Made by a program: the position numbers and the translations under genes. Source: Bacillota bacterium (GTDB lineage Bacteria > Bacillota > Bacilli > Paenibacillales > Paenibacillaceae). Taken from it: 64,000 nt of DNA. Location: NCBI GenBank assembly GCA_023460795.1, contig JAEWPC010000063.1:1-64000 (forward strand), in the 5' to 3' direction. Shown piece after piece: positions 44,306-52,894 of the stretch (positions are counted from its first letter, which is position 1; every line of letters begins with the position of its first letter). The notes under the pieces were generated by a model, which ran no database searches, was not told where the DNA came from, and saw only the letters and a list, made by a program, of their open reading frames with translations.

Positions 44306-45547
44306 TCAACCTGCCGCCTCCTTCGCTAACCCCGCCTGCCGCAGCTTGTCCGAGTTCATCAGCTCAGCGACCCGGCGCAAGCTACCAACGATACGTCCGT
44401 TCTCTTCTCCGTCCTCCTCGAATCGGTATAGCGTGCGAAGCTCGACCTCCCCGTTGCTAACGCCGACGACTTCGCAGATTTCCGCAACGCGGCGGGAAGC
44501 ATCGCGATAGCGGCTCAACTGGACGACGATATCGAGCGCGGAAGCGATCTGTTGCCGAATGACTGCCATCGGCAGCTCGGCACCGCTAAGCACCATCGTC
44601 TCCAGACGCGACATCATATCCCTCGCGCTATTCGCGTGTCCGGTCGACAGCGAGCCTTCATGCCCCGTATTCATCGCCTGCAGCATATCGAGAGCTTCCG
44701 CTCCCCGGACTTCGCCGACGATAATCCGGTTCGGGCGCATTCGCAGGGAAGCGCGGATGAGCTCGCGAATGCCGATCGCCCCCTTCCCTTCGCTATTGGG
44801 GTTCCGCGTCTCGAGCGACACCAAGTTCTCGACGCCGCGAATTTGCAGCTCGGCGGAATCCTCGATCGTAATGATCCTCTCGCCTGGACCGATCCATTGC
44901 GACAGCGCGTTCAGGAATGTCGTCTTGCCCGATCCCGTCCCTCCGCTTATGAAGAGGTTGTATTTGGCCGCTACCATGTGTCGCAGAAACTCCGCGGCTT
45001 CCTCGGTCAAAGCTCCGCCCGCGATCAGCTCGCGTATCCCTAACGGATGGCGAGGAAATCGGCGAATCGTAACCGTCGGCCCCTTCAGCGCGACGGGCGG
45101 CAATACGACGTGCACCCGCGAGCCGTCGGGCAGCCGGGCATCCACGATCGGGGAAGCCTCGTTCACCATCCGGTTCACTTTGCCGACGATGCTATGGATC
45201 AAATCCTCCAAGCGCTCGGCGCTCTCGAAACCGATCTGGACCCGCCGCAGTTCGCCCTTGCGTTCGATATAAATCTCGTCATGAGCATTGATCATGATCT
45301 CGGATATTTCTTCGTCATCCAGCAGCGGCTGAAGCGCGTCCAACCCTCGAAAGGCGTGGAACAGCCTGCTTACGGCAGCGCTTCGCTGCGCAGCCGTCAT
45401 CCGGCGCGTTCTCTCTCGGCGGAACAGCTCTTCCTCGATCATCCGACGAAGCTCATCGTCCGTCACTTCCCGCTCCCAAGTGAGCAGCGAACGGACCGCT
45501 TCCTTCAGCTCAGCCAGCTCCTCGGACGTGAGCCCGGTGCGCTCCAT
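44306..45547 (-). CDS. cpaF: CpaF/TadA-type secretion ATPase of the Tad pilus
   Basis: This 413-residue hexameric ATPase of the VirB11/PilT group powers Flp pilus extension (and, in Caulobacter, retraction). An N-terminal helical domain precedes the catalytic core. Walker A is ISGGTGSGKTT with Lys208, followed by Walker B IIVGEVRGAEAL, the Asp box TIEDSAELQI and the His box STGHANSARDMMSRLE. Family length is normal. The start overlaps the TadZ gene by 38 bp. Confidence 0.95.
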   Translation of the reverse strand: MERTGLTSEELAELKEAVRSLLTWEREVTDDELRRMIEEELFRRERTRRMTAAQRSAAVSRLFHAFRGLDALQPLLDDEEISEIMINAHDEIYIERKGELRRVQIGFESAERLEDLIHSIVGKVNRMVNEASPIVDARLPDGSRVHVVLPPVALKGPTVTIRRFPRHPLGIRELIAGGALTEEAAEFLRHMVAAKYNLFISGGTGSGKTTFLNALSQWIGPGERIITIEDSAELQIRGVENLVSLETRNPNSEGKGAIGIRELIRASLRMRPNRIIVGEVRGAEALDMLQAMNTGHEGSLSTGHANSARDMMSRLETMVLSGAELPMAVIRQQIASALDIVVQLSRYRDASRRVAEICEVVGVSNGEVELRTLYRFEEDGEENGRIVGSLRRVAELMNSDKLRQAGLAKEAAG

Positions 45548-46670
45548 GGGTCTCTACCTCCTTCCGCCGCCTGGCGGATGGCGCTCGTTCGCGAAGCTCG
45601 AGCAGCTCCAGCAGCTCGTCGACCGCCCCGCAGAACGCAGGCGCGCCCAGCAACCGTCCCGGCTGCTCGACCGTCTTCCATTGCGGAACGTACGGCAGGC
45701 TCATCGCCGGTCCGTCTCCCGGCAAGCTCCACCGGTTAAGCGGGCGTTGACCCTGCGCCTTATTCATAACGAACAGCAGCTTGTCCGACAACGCCTCAGA
45801 ACCCGGTTGCTCCCCCCAGTAGCGAAGCAGTTTATCCGCCTTCTTCAGCCCTTGCATATCGTCGATCGCCAGCCAGACGACTCGATCGCTGAGCAGCAGC
45901 AGCTCGCGATGCCAATCGCCCGCCCCCTGATCGGGATCAATGACGATCAGATCGTAATGCCCCGAAGAGCGTATACGGTTAATCAGCTCGGAGAGAACGT
46001 CGGCAGTCATCGCCAAGCGTTCTCCCGGGTGCTCCGGCGCATCGATATAATCCGTCCTTATATAAGGCTGATGCCGGCACAGCTGGCCGAACAAAGCCTC
46101 CCACTGCTCCGGATGCGCCCGCAAACCGTAGAGCAGCCTGGACAAGCTGTCCGGTTCCCCTTGTCCGAACAAGATCGACGTCGCGTTAAGCGCCTCGAGA
46201 TTAAGATAGAACGTACGCAACCCGCGTTCTCCCGCTTGGCGAAGCAGATTCAGCGCCAGCGTCGTCTTGCCCGTCCCCCCGGAGGCGGAGAACACCGTTA
46301 CGATCCGGCATCCGTCCGCCGTCGCCCTGGGCTCTCCGGCGAGCGCTCCCCTAATCGCCGCCAACAACATCGGCAGCGGCTGATACTGGCTAACCTCCGT
46401 CCAACCTTCGTGGCTGCCGGCTCCCGCTCGCTCGACAAGCGCCAACGTCTTCCGCGTCCGCTCGCATGATGCCCCCGCCTCTCGCATCATCGACGGTTCG
46501 GCGACCAATAGATCGATGCTCCGGTTCCCTTCAAGCAGCTCTCTCCTAAGGGCACCGGCGTACGTGAACGCCGCGACGTCCCAGTCCGGCTCCTGCTCCC
46601 GGACGAATTCGGCGAGCTTGGCCGCATACTCCCTCTCTCCAGCCGCAATAACGATCGCTCTTGTCGCCAA
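45510..46670 (-). CDS. TadZ/CpaE-like MinD-type ATPase
   Basis: The start is TTG 46670 behind GGAGGAGGGG, giving 386 residues. Residues about 1-115 resemble a receiver-like domain without obvious phospho-acceptor; about 125-370 form a MinD/ParA-type ATPase with a deviant Walker A in FSASGGTGKTTLALNLL and DLIVIDPDQGAG. TadZ proteins place the Tad machine at a cell pole. It is the first gene of the Tad operon. A terminator hairpin lies about 27 bp upstream. Confidence 0.88.
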   Translation of the reverse strand: MATRAIVIAAGEREYAAKLAEFVREQEPDWDVAAFTYAGALRRELLEGNRSIDLLVAEPSMMREAGASCERTRKTLALVERAGAGSHEGWTEVSQYQPLPMLLAAIRGALAGEPRATADGCRIVTVFSASGGTGKTTLALNLLRQAGERGLRTFYLNLEALNATSILFGQGEPDSLSRLLYGLRAHPEQWEALFGQLCRHQPYIRTDYIDAPEHPGERLAMTADVLSELINRIRSSGHYDLIVIDPDQGAGDWHRELLLLSDRVVWLAIDDMQGLKKADKLLRYWGEQPGSEALSDKLLFVMNKAQGQRPLNRWSLPGDGPAMSLPYVPQWKTVEQPGRLLGAPAFCGAVDELLELLELRERAPSARRRKEVETHGAHRAHVRGAG

Positions 46671-46696
46671 CAAAACCCCTCCTCCGCGATTAAACG

Positions 46697-46740
46697 CAAA
46701 AAACCGCAAACCCCGACGACGAACCGTCGGAATTTGCGGT
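46697..46740 (-). terminator. Terminator hairpin between beta-mannosidase and the Tad operon
   Basis: Arms ACCGCAAA/TTTGCGGT and CCGACG/CGTCGG (46703-46740) form a strong stem followed on the minus strand by six T. It ends the beta-mannosidase transcript, but it also lies downstream of the only promoter-like sequence before TadZ, so it may serve as an attenuator. Confidence 0.9.
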
Positions 46741-46768
46741 GCTTCCGCTTGCTATTGAATGTACCGAT

Positions 46769-46797
46769 ACCTTACCACATCGCATAAAATCTGGCAA
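46769..46797 (-). promoter_or_regulatory. Candidate Tad operon promoter upstream of the hairpin
   Basis: On the minus strand, -35 TTGCCA (46792-46797) and -10 TAAGGT (46769-46774) have a 17-bp spacer. Transcription from here would pass straight into the terminator hairpin before reaching the TadZ ribosome binding site. Confidence 0.5.
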
Positions 46798-46800
46798 TAC

Positions 46801-49341
46801 TCATTTTGCGTAATCGATCATCGAGGTGACGACAAGCGCTCCGGGAGAAGCCGGAGCGAACGCTTGGCCGCCCTCGCCGCGTTTCAGGTACTGTACAGTG
46901 CGCGGCAGTCCCGGAACAAGGTCGAAGAAGTTGTCCGTGAAGATGCCCTCTTCGTCCGATTGCAGCCACACTTGCTTCGCCAGGCTCTTCGCCGACAGCT
47001 CGAATTTCGTGCCGTTGCTGCCTTCGACTTCGCGTACCGCGATCCCCGGATCGGACAGCTCGAGGAACTTCGAGTAGGCGAAGTAATGCTCCTTCGTCTC
47101 CACGACAGTACCGTCGACCCGCAATTCCGCCACGACCACGCTCCGGTTAGGATCGCGACCTCCAAGCAGCTCGCTAACCGAAAGTTCCAGTACTACGCCT
47201 GCGGAGTTCGCCGCAAGCCGAGCAGGTACGGAACCCGTCTTCAGCACCTCGCCCGAGAAATCGATCAATTTCCAACCGAACGTTCCGTCCACCGGCGAAA
47301 GCGAGTCCGATATGACGTGGAACGACAGCCGATCTTCCTCTTGGTCGATCGACACGAGCACTTCGCTAAAGCTCCGCTTGGCGTAATATTGCGTCGCTTT
47401 CCAGCGGCCGTAATAGTCCATGCTCGACCACGAAGCGACCGGCCAGCAGTCGTTGATCTGCCAGTAGAGCGTGCCCATGCAGTAATCCTTCGCGCGGCGA
47501 TGCGCTTCTATCGCCATCTTCATGCCCTCGGCTTGAAGCACGGAGCTCATGTAAAGGAACGAAGCGAAGTCTTTCGCGTCCTTCATGTAACGGTCCGAGT
47601 AATCCTTGATCAAGAAGTTGCCGCGGCCGTTCTTCTGGTGATGGAGCATCACCTCGGAATCGAGCGCCATGTCGGCTTCTCCGGCGAACGTCCGCACCGT
47701 CTTCAGCTCGGGGAACGACTGGAAGCCGTACTCGCTCATGAACCGGCCGATGTTCGTCTTATAGTTCTCGAACGGCTCCTGCGCGTGCCACACCGCCCAG
47801 AAGTGAATGTCTCCATTCGGCGTATCGGAACCGGCATGCTGCGACGCATCGTTCGTAATGGCCTGCATCGGCGAGGAAGGCCAATATGCGATATCCGGCG
47901 CCAACACCTCTACGACGTCCGGCAGAAGCCGATGGAAGATCGCTTCGTAATCCGCCCACATCTTCTCGCGCTGCTCCATCGTGAAGAGCTTCTTCCAGCC
48001 CCAGCCGCCTTCTTCGTTATACTGCGCCCAAGCGCCGTCGATCTCGTTGTTGCCGCACCAAAGCGCGATGCTCGGATGGTTCCGCAGTCTGCGGATGTTG
48101 TCCTTCGCCTCTTCGCGCACGTTCTCGAGGAACGCTTGATCGCCCGGATACATGCTGCAGGCGAACATGAAGTCCTGCCAGACGAGAATGCCGTATTCGT
48201 CGCACAGCTCGTAGAACGCATCCTGCTCGTAAATGCCTCCGCCCCACACGCGAATCATATTGTAATTCGATTCCGCCGCGCTGACTATTTCGTGACGATA
48301 CCGTTCTTCAGTGACCTCGGTTGCGAAGCTATCATTCGGGATATGGTTGGCGCCTTTGGCGAACACCGGAATGCCGTTCACTTCGAAGTAGAAGGAAGAC
48401 CCCTTCGCATCCGGCTTCCGAATAAGCTTCACCGAGCGGAGACCCGTCCGGATGGATCGGCTAGCCTGCGCAGCCCCTCCCGCCGAAACGGCTACCTTGA
48501 ACGTATACATCGATTGATCGCCCAGACCGCGGGACCACCATAGCTTAGGTGACGAGATGACCAAAGGAAGCTCGACCGTCTGAACGCCCGCTTGCACGCG
48601 GAAGCTGCCGCTCCAGCTCGCGCCGCCTTCCGTACTTACGTTCAGCGCGACCTCGCGTTCCTGCTCAGACTCAACCTCGACGACAGCCGTCAACTTCGCG
48701 CCCGAAGCCGTAACTTCGTCTTGCCGGATATATACGTCGCTCAGGCGCAAGCCGCTCCAGCCGCGAAGATTGACGTTCCGCCAAATCCCGCTCGTGACGA
48801 AGCGCGGTCCCCAGTCCCAGCCGTAATGGTACGGCGCCTTGCGAGTGAACACGCTGACCTTCTTGTCGCCTAGACCGCCGATCGCCGAATCGTCGTTCGA
48901 CGCGGGGTAATGGATGCCGCATTCCTCCAGCTTGCGCAGCCCTTCTTGGATCGGCGAACGGAATACGATCCGCAGCATGTTGCCGCCGACTTGCACGCAG
49001 GACTTCACGTCCGCAACCCAGATGCGGAACATATTGTCCGCGGACAGGACGAGCTTATCGTTCACGTAGACCTCCGCGTAAGTGTCCAAGCCTTCGAATA
49101 CGAGCTCTAGCTTGTTCGATGCCAGCCGCTCGGCCGGAACGTCGAACGTCGTGCGGTATTCCCAGTCTTGCTTATCGATCCACTGCAACGCTTTTTCGTT
49201 CGTCCCGACGAAAGGCGCCTCGATTCGGCCGTTCTTCAGCAAATCCGTATGTACGCAGCCCGGTACATGCGCAGGAAGCCAAGTTTGTTCATTCGAAGCT
49301 CTGAATTGCCAATCCCCGAGCTGTTCTATCCATTCGTTCAC
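46801..49341 (-). CDS. GH2 beta-mannosidase
   Basis: The start is taken as GTG 49341, eight bases after GGAGG; ATG 49359 is possible. The 846-residue enzyme releases terminal beta-mannose from manno-oligosaccharides. The GH2 layout is complete: sugar-binding domain, Ig-like domain, TIM barrel and C-terminal beta domains. The acid/base is Glu433 in WCGNNEIDGAW and the nucleophile Glu537 in SEYGFQSFPEL. FARKAPYHYGWDWGPR-type residues (here FTRKAPYHYGWDWGPR) are a beta-mannosidase hallmark. There is no signal peptide. It appears monocistronic, with its own promoter region at 49342-49426 and a terminator. Confidence 0.93.
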   Translation of the reverse strand: MNEWIEQLGDWQFRASNEQTWLPAHVPGCVHTDLLKNGRIEAPFVGTNEKALQWIDKQDWEYRTTFDVPAERLASNKLELVFEGLDTYAEVYVNDKLVLSADNMFRIWVADVKSCVQVGGNMLRIVFRSPIQEGLRKLEECGIHYPASNDDSAIGGLGDKKVSVFTRKAPYHYGWDWGPRFVTSGIWRNVNLRGWSGLRLSDVYIRQDEVTASGAKLTAVVEVESEQEREVALNVSTEGGASWSGSFRVQAGVQTVELPLVISSPKLWWSRGLGDQSMYTFKVAVSAGGAAQASRSIRTGLRSVKLIRKPDAKGSSFYFEVNGIPVFAKGANHIPNDSFATEVTEERYRHEIVSAAESNYNMIRVWGGGIYEQDAFYELCDEYGILVWQDFMFACSMYPGDQAFLENVREEAKDNIRRLRNHPSIALWCGNNEIDGAWAQYNEEGGWGWKKLFTMEQREKMWADYEAIFHRLLPDVVEVLAPDIAYWPSSPMQAITNDASQHAGSDTPNGDIHFWAVWHAQEPFENYKTNIGRFMSEYGFQSFPELKTVRTFAGEADMALDSEVMLHHQKNGRGNFLIKDYSDRYMKDAKDFASFLYMSSVLQAEGMKMAIEAHRRAKDYCMGTLYWQINDCWPVASWSSMDYYGRWKATQYYAKRSFSEVLVSIDQEEDRLSFHVISDSLSPVDGTFGWKLIDFSGEVLKTGSVPARLAANSAGVVLELSVSELLGGRDPNRSVVVAELRVDGTVVETKEHYFAYSKFLELSDPGIAVREVEGSNGTKFELSAKSLAKQVWLQSDEEGIFTDNFFDLVPGLPRTVQYLKRGEGGQAFAPASPGALVVTSMIDYAK

Positions 49342-49426
49342 GCGGTAATCCTCCATCATCTAGTGTTAGCAATAATGTTATCCTAAAATTATATCATATG
49401 ACTAACAAAAACAACCCAACGAAACA

Positions 49427-49472
49427 CAAAAAAACCGCCAAATTCGAATACGATCGTATTCGAATTTACGGT
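49427..49472 (-). terminator. Rho-independent terminator of the guanylate-kinase-like gene
   Basis: A perfect 28-bp palindrome (49440-49467) extended by ACCG/CGGT arms is followed by seven T on the minus strand. Stem length is unusually long for a terminator. Confidence 0.9.
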
Positions 49473-49503
49473 TTCATCGCAAGATCCAGCCTTGGCCGGA
49501 AGC

Positions 49504-50091
49504 TTAATCCTTATCCACGAGATTTCTTTGCAAGTAGGTTTCCAGCACGTTCGTGATCTCATACGTCGTCTGCCCGAGATCGTAATTCTCGAAAGCATGC
49601 TCGCACAAAGTCCGGTACGCCATCTCGTTGTCGTAGTGGCTCAGGTGCGCGGCGATCGTAGCCGGATCCAGCCCGAGCCGTTGCTGGCGCTCCTCGACGG
49701 TACGGCGGTCGGCGTACACGAACAACCGGACGGCTTTGTCCCCATACACTTTCTTGAGAATGTCCGCGCCCTCTCGGTTCAAGATCAAATAGACGCAGCC
49801 TCGGGAATCGAGATGCTCCTCGACGTCTAGCCCGCGAATGCCGTAATGATGGCCGTCGATCGATACGCTCTCGAGAAACTCGCCCTGCCGCTCCATCTCT
49901 TCGTAAGTCTTATGATCGATAAAATGATAGTCCTGCCCGTTCACTTCGCCGGGCCGCGGAGAGCGCGTGACATAAGATACGACCTTGGCGATTCCGAACG
50001 TCTGTCCGACCGCCTCCGCGACGGATTTGCGTCCCGACCCATCCGGACCCGTAAATACGATAACGTGCTCCCGACCGTTAGATTCGTACAT
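49504..50091 (-). CDS. Guanylate-kinase-like protein with altered P-loop
   Basis: The start is ATG 50091, nine bases after GGGAG, giving 195 residues, the normal guanylate kinase length. The GMP-binding block YVTRSPRPGEVNGQDYHFID and the GEFLES segment are conserved. The P-loop reads GPDGSGRKS (15-23), whereas guanylate kinases have GPSGxGKST, so Arg replaces the usual Walker lysine, with Lys shifted one place. It may be a paralogue with altered nucleotide chemistry or a regulatory pseudokinase. It is monocistronic, with a strong promoter and terminator. Confidence 0.85.
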   Translation of the reverse strand: MYESNGREHVIVFTGPDGSGRKSVAEAVGQTFGIAKVVSYVTRSPRPGEVNGQDYHFIDHKTYEEMERQGEFLESVSIDGHHYGIRGLDVEEHLDSRGCVYLILNREGADILKKVYGDKAVRLFVYADRRTVEERQQRLGLDPATIAAHLSHYDNEMAYRTLCEHAFENYDLGQTTYEITNVLETYLQRNLVDKD

Positions 50092-50160
50092 TCGCGTCAT
50101 CTCCCTTAGGTTATGCAACTGAGGTACGGTGCCAAATGCAGAATTGTCTGTTAATTACTC

Positions 50161-50190
50161 ATTATAGCTTTAATTAACAGCTAGCGTCAA
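50161..50190 (-). promoter_or_regulatory. Promoter of the guanylate-kinase-like gene
   Basis: On the minus strand, -35 TTGACG (50185-50190) and a perfect -10 TATAAT (50161-50166) are separated by 18 bp, about 70 bp before the start codon. Confidence 0.75.
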
Positions 50191-50267
50191 TTCAAGACAT
50201 GCTATAAGGGAGATTGCTCGACTTTGCTCGTCCATTCGACGTTTTCCATCGCCTATCTACCTTTACA

Positions 50268-51554
50268 TTATTCGCTGTACTCAAATACGACTTCATTCTC
50301 TATACGTTTTAAGGCAGAAGCTATATCCGTATTGCCTGCAATAATTTCTTCCATCTCTCTTTCTCCAGTCTTGGTTAGGCATCTCTTATAGTCCTTACTC
50401 AAAGTTTCCATTAGTTCCCCGTAACTCAATAAATCAACAGACGAAGAAGGTTGATATAACGCTTCATAAGGCAATAACGTGGAGTTACCTGCAAAATCCG
50501 GTATTCTTGTTGTGATTTTTCCCTTTCCTTCGTACACGGGTTGCATTTTCTTGCCAAGAAGAAAGGAAAGAACCGAAAAGGCATTTTGTTGATTCGGCGA
50601 ATTTCGATTGATTGAAATCATCTCTTCAATTTGAATCGGGGACTTTGTTGAACCATTATTCGCAATAGGAAATGGACTATACGACCAAGAGAAGCTCAGT
50701 TGCTTATTGTTTTCCGCCGCTTGCAGGGTATCAATATAAGAATTCGTTGTTATCGTTACGGCAGCTTTCCCCTGCGAGAAGCTGTCCAGAAATTTATTGT
50801 TTGTCTCATTGTTAAATCTAATGACGTGATTCTTGAAGAGTTCAGTCATTGTCAATACCAGACTTTCCCAAGCCGGAGTAGCCAGCGTTGTTTTTTTACT
50901 TTTCAAATCTGCAAATTTAATGCCCTGATCGACTCCGATTTTTAGAATAACGGACCACAAATCTCCTCCTTCAAATGTTAACCCCGCGATGTTTTCCCGA
51001 TTCCCAGTAAACTTTCCTAACAATTCAAATAAACTATTCCAGTTTATCGGCGATGGCGGAACAATAATTCCAAGTTTATTAAAGATGTCATTATTGAAAA
51101 ATATCATATTCGTGTTTACCGTGCTTGGAAGTCCATATATAGCATCATTATCATCTTGTATTTGATTAATGATATTTCGATTTAAATCCTCTAGTCGTAA
51201 GGAACCTGCTTTTAGACCGCTGTTCAATTCTTGCAATAAGTTTTTCTTTTGCAAGTATTGATACTGAGGTAGCTGCAAAAACAAGATGTCAGGTTTTTCG
51301 TCATTCATAAGCTTCTCTATTTGAGCATTAGGCGGAATATTGCCAGCGAATGCCTGTTTTAAAGGTATTACATTGAAATCAAATTGCGGAAACTCCATGT
51401 TTAGGTAACCACCGTAAGTATCCATAAAGGAACTTTTGTCCCAATAAAGTACTGAGATAGAGGACTTCTCCACCTTTTCCGGGCCGCTAAAGGAGCACCC
51501 GACTAGTCCTACTATTGAGCCAAGCATCAGTATAATTGAAAATACTTTGTTCAC
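50268..51554 (-). CDS. Orphan extracellular solute-binding lipoprotein, AT-rich
   Basis: The start is GTG 51554, six bases after GAGGGAG, giving 428 residues. A signal peptide ends in the lipobox LVGC, and the rest is a family-1-type binding fold (VLYWDKSSFMDTYGG, DILFLQLPQYQYL, AVTITTNSYIDTLQAAENN). Unlike all other binding proteins here, it has no permease genes beside it. Codon use is strongly AT-rich (Asn AAT, Ile ATT, Leu TTA) against GC-rich neighbours, which suggests recent transfer. It may serve another transporter or act as a sensor partner. The ligand is unknown. Confidence 0.82.
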   Translation of the reverse strand: MNKVFSIILMLGSIVGLVGCSFSGPEKVEKSSISVLYWDKSSFMDTYGGYLNMEFPQFDFNVIPLKQAFAGNIPPNAQIEKLMNDEKPDILFLQLPQYQYLQKKNLLQELNSGLKAGSLRLEDLNRNIINQIQDDNDAIYGLPSTVNTNMIFFNNDIFNKLGIIVPPSPINWNSLFELLGKFTGNRENIAGLTFEGGDLWSVILKIGVDQGIKFADLKSKKTTLATPAWESLVLTMTELFKNHVIRFNNETNNKFLDSFSQGKAAVTITTNSYIDTLQAAENNKQLSFSWSYSPFPIANNGSTKSPIQIEEMISINRNSPNQQNAFSVLSFLLGKKMQPVYEGKGKITTRIPDFAGNSTLLPYEALYQPSSSVDLLSYGELMETLSKDYKRCLTKTGEREMEEIIAGNTDIASALKRIENEVVFEYSE

Positions 51555-51675
51555 GTCACACTCCCTCTTTCTATCCAAATATAACATATTTTATACCGAA
51601 AAGTAATTAGAAAGACGCCGGACAGCGTCCTTTGAATGGGCAGAAATTCGTTGGTGTCGGTGATGATTCTGTTCC

Positions 51676-51859
51676 AATAACAACGATTTGCATTAAATTT
51701 GTCTACCATGGCGTCACCTGATCTAAATAACAACGTTTTGCATTTATTTCTGATCCAAACCCATCATGTCTCGCAAATACGGTCACACAACTGTCGATTT
51801 GCTGTTATTTGTTCAACTCCACTCCGCTTCCGAAAAAATAACTATCGATTTACTGTTAT
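51676..51859. repeat. Cluster of short palindromic repeats in a 400-bp gene-free gap
   Basis: The motifs AATAACAACGATTTGCATT (51676-51694) and AATAACAACGTTTTGCATT (51726-51744) are 50 bp apart. Two related copies with CGATTTGC or CGATTTAC followed by TGTTAT lie at 51787-51808 and 51838-51859, 51 bp apart. The last is near-palindromic (ATAAC...TGTTAT). The gap 51555-51961 holds no gene that I can support; it also has a GACGC/GCGTC hairpin near 51616-51631 and a terminator. Confidence 0.6.
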
Positions 51860-51904
51860 CCGCTCTCAGTTCCACCTCGAAGATTTATAAATTTCTATGA
51901 TGTT

Positions 51905-51949
51905 AACAAAGAACGACCGTTTACTCCGATAATTCGGAATAAACGGTCG
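51905..51949 (-). terminator. Rho-independent terminator of the SPFH operon
   Basis: A 16-bp stem (51914-51929 with 51934-51949, one wobble) around the loop TAAT is followed by a short T-rich stretch on the minus strand. It lies 12 bp past the SPFH gene. Confidence 0.82.
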
Positions 51950-51961
51950 CGTTTCCATACT

Positions 51962-52891
51962 TTATTTCTTGTTAGCCTTGAACACTTCGGCGATCGCGCC
52001 TATGCTGCCCAGCGTATCGGCCGCGCTGACGGGGAGGAACACTTTGTTGGCCGGACCCTTGGCGACCTCCTCGAGCGCTTCGAACGACCGGTAGGCGAGC
52101 ACGGTCTCATCCAGTCCGGAGGCTCGCAGCAGCTCGATCCGCGACTTCTCCGCTTCAGCGACCGCTTGGATCGCCTTCGCTTGGCCTTGCGCCTCCAGCT
52201 CTTGCGCTTGCCGCAGTCCTTCCGCCTGGCGAATGCGGGCTTCCTTGTCGCCTTCCGCCTTCAGAATCTTGCTCTGCTTGTCGCCTTCGGCTCGAAGGAT
52301 GACGTCCTGCTTCGCCGCTTCCGCCTCCAGGACGATCGCGCGCTTGCTCCGCTCCGCCTTCATCTGCTTATCCATCGCCTCTTGGATGTCGGCGGGCGGC
52401 TTGATATCGAGCACTTCGACGCGTTCGATGCGCACGCCCCACTTCTCGGTCGCCTCGTCTAACGCCAAGCGGATGTTGGACGATATTTTCTCGCGTCCGG
52501 ATAGCGTCTCGTCTAGCTCCATTTTCCCGATAATCTGCCGCATGGTCGCCGTCGTAATGTTCCTCACGCCGTTGACGTAGTCGGAGATGCCGTACGTCGC
52601 CTGCTCGGGAGAGATGATCTGATAGAAGATAATCGAATCGATAAGTACTTGTACGTTGTCCTTCGTGATGACGGTCTGCGGCGGCACGTTCGACTGCTGG
52701 ATGCGAAGATCGTGATACACCCGGACATGATCGATGATCGGTACGAGGATATTAATCCCAGGCGTCAGCAGCCGATTGAACTTCCCGAGCCTCTCGACGA
52801 CTCCGACGCGCTGTTGGGGTACGATCTTGACGGTCATGGCGATGAAGATAACGATAACGGCTACGATCACAACCGCGATTACGAGTCCCAT
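51962..52891 (-). CDS. SPFH/band-7 (stomatin-like) membrane protein
   Basis: This 309-residue protein has an N-terminal membrane helix (about 3-22), an SPFH domain (about 23-185, VPQQRVGVVERLGKFNRLL, RQIIGKMELDETLSGREKI) and a long Ala/Glu/Lys coiled coil (about 185-255). Stomatin-like proteins form oligomeric rings at the membrane and organise lipid domains or proteases. It follows the NfeD gene by three bases, the standard bacterial pairing, and ends the operon before a terminator. Confidence 0.93.
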   Translation of the reverse strand: MGLVIAVVIVAVIVIFIAMTVKIVPQQRVGVVERLGKFNRLLTPGINILVPIIDHVRVYHDLRIQQSNVPPQTVITKDNVQVLIDSIIFYQIISPEQATYGISDYVNGVRNITTATMRQIIGKMELDETLSGREKISSNIRLALDEATEKWGVRIERVEVLDIKPPADIQEAMDKQMKAERSKRAIVLEAEAAKQDVILRAEGDKQSKILKAEGDKEARIRQAEGLRQAQELEAQGQAKAIQAVAEAEKSRIELLRASGLDETVLAYRSFEALEEVAKGPANKVFLPVSAADTLGSIGAIAEVFKANKK

Positions 52892-52894
52892 ACG

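Noticed and set aside
46759..48543. 594-codon open frame on the plus strand
   Set aside because: It lies antisense to the beta-mannosidase gene, is rich in Arg, His and Leu with no domain, and is explained by GC-biased codon use on the opposite strand.
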